In this document: in pieces, positions 61,883-64,000 of the stretch
How positions within the stretch are numbered: the first letter of the stretch is position 1
How the letters are laid out: each line of letters starts with the position of its first letter
NCBI RefSeq assembly: GCF_000302595.1
Contig: NZ_JH947126.1
Coordinates: 94,454 to 158,453 of the forward strand
Direction of reading: 5' to 3'
Length of the DNA: 64,000 bases
DNA from: Pedobacter arcticus A12
GTDB lineage: Bacteria > Bacteroidota > Bacteroidia > Sphingobacteriales > Sphingobacteriaceae
Made by a program: the position numbers and the translations under genes
Notes under the pieces: model-generated
Databases searched by the model: none
What the model was told of the DNA's origin: nothing
The model's input: only the letters and a program-made list of their open reading frames with translations

Positions 61883-62332
61883 TTAAGGCGTGAATTTTAA
61901 AATGTTCAAATAATTATCATGTACGCTGTTGATGGGTATATAAATTAAGTACTCGTTTCTATTGTCTTCGAGATCTACATACACCATTTTGGGATATCCG
62001 TAACGCTTTGGGTTGTTTCGGTCTATCAGCATTCCGATTCCGTAATAAAAGCCGAGGTTGGCCCAATAAGCCAAAGAACTGAACGGTTTTATATTTAAAG
62101 TTTTCTGCAAGCTATCGTTGAAAATCACCATTTTTAACTCGTTTTTGTTTCTGTCAACGGTTATCGTTCGGCTGGTAATGGTGTTTTTTAAAGTGTCGTT
62201 AGCAACAATTAGTTGTGTGGGTTGGTTTGTATATACGTTGAGTGTTGTTTTTCGGGAGTTAAGAATAGTTGCACAAGAACTTAAAACCAGCGCTAATGTC
62301 ACTAAATACAAGACCGTAAGGTGTATTTTCAT
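61883..62332 (-). CDS. Lipoprotein, probable N-terminal part of a frameshifted lipoprotein-barrel gene
   Basis: The 149-residue product starts MKIHLTVLYLVTLALVLSSCATIL, a lipoprotein signal with lipobox SSC, followed by TTLNVYTNQPTQLIVANDT and NPKRYGYPKMVYVDLED. Relatives I recall in Bacteroidota continue after this RYGYP segment into an outer-membrane barrel. Here the frame ends at TAA in the first barrel strand (NYLNILKFTP). It may therefore be the first half of a broken gene, or a short stand-alone lipoprotein. Confidence 0.65.
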   Translation of the reverse strand: MKIHLTVLYLVTLALVLSSCATILNSRKTTLNVYTNQPTQLIVANDTLKNTITSRTITVDRNKNELKMVIFNDSLQKTLNIKPFSSLAYWANLGFYYGIGMLIDRNNPKRYGYPKMVYVDLEDNRNEYLIYIPINSVHDNYLNILKFTP

Positions 62333-62493
62333 AAGTGGTTAGCATTGTTTTTTATCAAATGCGTGGCTTAAATTACTGTTTTTTTTAAGTGGTAAGTTGT
62401 ATTGTTAAACTGATGTTTTTAACGGTTTTTTGTTTGCCATTAATCCACCTCTTTCATTAAAAAACCTTTATCTACACTTTCGTTTATCAAGCT

Positions 62494-63039
62494 TTATTCA
62501 TAGTTCCAAATTGTGGTAGAGCCCTCTTTAATTGCTTTTTTCTTATCGTAAACTTTTTGATAGGGCACATTAAATTCTGCCCAAGTGCCCCCATTATTTG
62601 AAGTGTTTTGAAGCAAAGGTTCAAATCGATCCATTGACTTAGCAAACTTTGCATCATCTGTGATTCCTTCTTCAAACTCCTCCCAAATTGCTAAAAATTC
62701 GTCCGCTTGTTCTTTGGGTAAAAGTCCGAAAATTCGTTTTGCTGCGGTAAGTTCTTCTGCAGTATTTGTATGGTTTTTTACGGTATCATAAATAAAAGTA
62801 TCACCAGCATCAATTTCTACAATGTCATGGATGAGAACCATTTTCAAAACCTTAAGCACATCTATCTGTTTGTTTGAGTGTGTTGCCAATACAATCGTCA
62901 TCATGGCCAAATGCCAACTATGTTCAGCGTCATTCTCGTGTCTGTCGCTGTTGAACAACCTGGTTTTCCGTTGAATGTACTTTAACTTATCAATTTCTTT
63001 TATGAAAGCTAGTTGTTTTAAAAGGTTGTTATGTTGCAT
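62494..63039 (-). CDS. HD-domain hydrolase (YfbR/HDDC2-like)
   Basis: The 181-residue protein begins MQHNNLLKQLAFIKEIDKLKYIQRKT and carries the HD-phosphohydrolase metal motif: ENDAEHSWHLAMM with the first His, MVLIHDIVEIDAGDTFIYD with the HD pair, and the following Glu/Asp. It resembles 5'-deoxynucleotidases of the YfbR/HDDC2 type. The ATG at 63039 is chosen over a TTG at 63066 that would overlap the neighbouring gene. It lies 7 bases after the stop of the next upstream gene on the same strand. Confidence 0.88.
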   Translation of the reverse strand: MQHNNLLKQLAFIKEIDKLKYIQRKTRLFNSDRHENDAEHSWHLAMMTIVLATHSNKQIDVLKVLKMVLIHDIVEIDAGDTFIYDTVKNHTNTAEELTAAKRIFGLLPKEQADEFLAIWEEFEEGITDDAKFAKSMDRFEPLLQNTSNNGGTWAEFNVPYQKVYDKKKAIKEGSTTIWNYE

Positions 63040-63046
63040 TGGATTA

Positions 63047-64000
63047 TCAATTATACTCCCACTCAATATCCTCTATATCAACAATATACTTATTCAACAA
63101 TAAGAAATCAAAAAGCGGTTTAGCTTCGGGCGATACTTCTAGGTTTTTAGAAGTGACCATCTTTTTATTTTTAATGTCTCTGTAAGGAAAAGTTAGCAGT
63201 TTAACATTGCCACTAAACAGGTCGCTCACATAAGCCAAAAGCTCGTTGGTATAAGTGCTTCCGTAATTTTCGGAAAGGAAAATGTGTTTTAGATTTGCAA
63301 TACTGGTGGTAATCCCCACACTTTGTGGCTTGCATTTAGCCAAGTATTTGGCCAAGTTATTATGTCGGTTAAAGTTGGAGATAATTACCGCATGCCCCAT
63401 TTCTAATATATCTGATGCCCGTTTGGAAACCCGCTGCAACAACTCAGTGTCTTCCAAAGAAGCGGTTTCCATCATGTTGTTTAGCGTAAGTTCGGCCATA
63501 CTTAGCGAATCTACATCCTTAATCCCCATGTGAAACTTGTATTGCGTTACTGCATGAGTAAAAAGGTCGAAATCTGGTTTGGCTTTTTGATTAAAACGCG
63601 TACGCAGAATCATGATATGCTTTTTGTACATTAGATCTTTGGCTTGCACCACTCCTATTTCCGGGATAAAAACCGCCGCTGGGGAAAAACCTTTCTGTAT
63701 CAAATAAAGATTGACCAAAACCTCGCTCACGTTTCCAAAAGCAGGACCTTTCACGTTAATTAAATCAATCTCTACAGATCCCGGACTTAAATTATCAGCC
63801 AAAGATTCAATCATCATTTGGGTATTTCGATGATGGAAAAATGCTGTATAAACTAGGTTTACGCCCAAAATTCCTAGGATATTTTGTTGCAAAGTAGCAT
63901 CACTATCCAATAATCTAACGTGGAAAATAATCTCATTAGCTGGTCCGCCTGCTTCTAACTGAAATTTAATACCCAGCCAACCATGAGGATCATTAGACTT
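63047..64000 (-). CDS. Conserved protein of unknown function, 5' end beyond the window
   Basis: The frame is open from the right edge to the stop at 63047, giving 317 residues without a start. It begins within SNDPHGWLGIKFQLEAGG, then RLLDSDATLQQNILGILGVNLVY, and has SVEIDLINVKGPAFGN and AELTLNNMMETASLED. I recognise these blocks as a conserved bacterial family of about 450-500 residues. Database names I recall for it (such as nicotinate-nucleotide adenylyltransferase or TonB-dependent receptor) are not supported by any motif here. No signal peptide or membrane segment is visible in the part present. It is probably co-transcribed with the HD hydrolase gene downstream. Confidence 0.6.
   Translation of the reverse strand, partial: KSNDPHGWLGIKFQLEAGGPANEIIFHVRLLDSDATLQQNILGILGVNLVYTAFFHHRNTQMMIESLADNLSPGSVEIDLINVKGPAFGNVSEVLVNLYLIQKGFSPAAVFIPEIGVVQAKDLMYKKHIMILRTRFNQKAKPDFDLFTHAVTQYKFHMGIKDVDSLSMAELTLNNMMETASLEDTELLQRVSKRASDILEMGHAVIISNFNRHNNLAKYLAKCKPQSVGITTSIANLKHIFLSENYGSTYTNELLAYVSDLFSGNVKLLTFPYRDIKNKKMVTSKNLEVSPEAKPLFDFLLLNKYIVDIEDIEWEYN

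Noticed and set aside
1-64000. CRISPR arrays, prophage, restriction-modification or toxin-antitoxin systems
   Set aside because: I looked for regular spaced repeats and for the relevant proteins on both strands and saw none.

Overview
The window looks like chromosome of a Bacteroidota bacterium, most likely a Pedobacter-like member of the Sphingobacteriaceae. Supporting signs are the low G+C (roughly the high 30s percent in most lines I counted by hand), TonB-dependent receptors with carboxypeptidase-like N-domains, a FecI/FecR pair, DUF4249 and DUF5606 proteins, the futalosine menaquinone genes mqnA and mqnE, promoters of the TAnnTTTG type, and almost no Shine-Dalgarno sequences. No phage, CRISPR array, rRNA or intact insertion sequence is visible. 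All functions are read from protein motifs by eye; no database search was run.

Layout. 0-2.7 kb: uronate-polysaccharide degradation (end of a probable alginate-lyase-family protein, a GH88 unsaturated glucuronyl hydrolase, and a PL6 lyase whose base composition changes inside the gene). 2.7-3.4 kb: decayed DNA with an IS3-family relic and a truncated ArsR-type regulator. 3.6-7.6 kb: a glycosyltransferase / MsbA-like ABC exporter / glycosyltransferase cassette, bounded by an imperfect 30-33 bp direct repeat next to tRNA-Ser(GCT). 8.3-20.6 kb: mostly housekeeping genes (PgpH-like phosphodiesterase, two tandem POT peptide transporters, a dolichol-phosphate-mannose-synthase-like GT2, a GH113 lipoprotein, cyclophilin plus DUF5606, GNAT, and a 58-residue acidic protein). 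21-26.8 kb: TonB-dependent receptor plus DUF4249 lipoprotein, an MDR oxidoreductase, a Crp/Fnr regulator and a GNAT.

26.9-33.8 kb is the most unusual region: TonB-dependent receptor, ECF sigma factor, FecR anti-sigma factor, then a secreted protein that joins an STN signalling domain to about a dozen GxQxAGIxN repeats. An OmpX-like barrel and a lipoprotein follow. The barrel gene shares a palindrome-plus-promoter arrangement with the receptor gene at 21.1 kb.

33.9-46.7 kb: thioesterase, Hsp20 with a strong Shine-Dalgarno, the radical-SAM/TIGR03915 DNA-repair pair, a YiaK-like dehydrogenase, two tandem small PepSY-like secreted proteins, a sigma-54 response regulator convergent with a hybrid kinase, topoisomerase III and a second hybrid kinase. 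46.8-64 kb: FUSC membrane protein, DEAD-box helicase, PAP2 phosphatase, a cold-shock-domain protein with a long leader, an mqnE-phosphatase-mqnA operon, a trans-sulfuration enzyme, a ppk1-ppx operon, a histone-H1-like protein, YajQ, an MFS exporter, a lipoprotein/barrel gene that appears split by a frameshift, an HD hydrolase, and a conserved protein running off the right edge.
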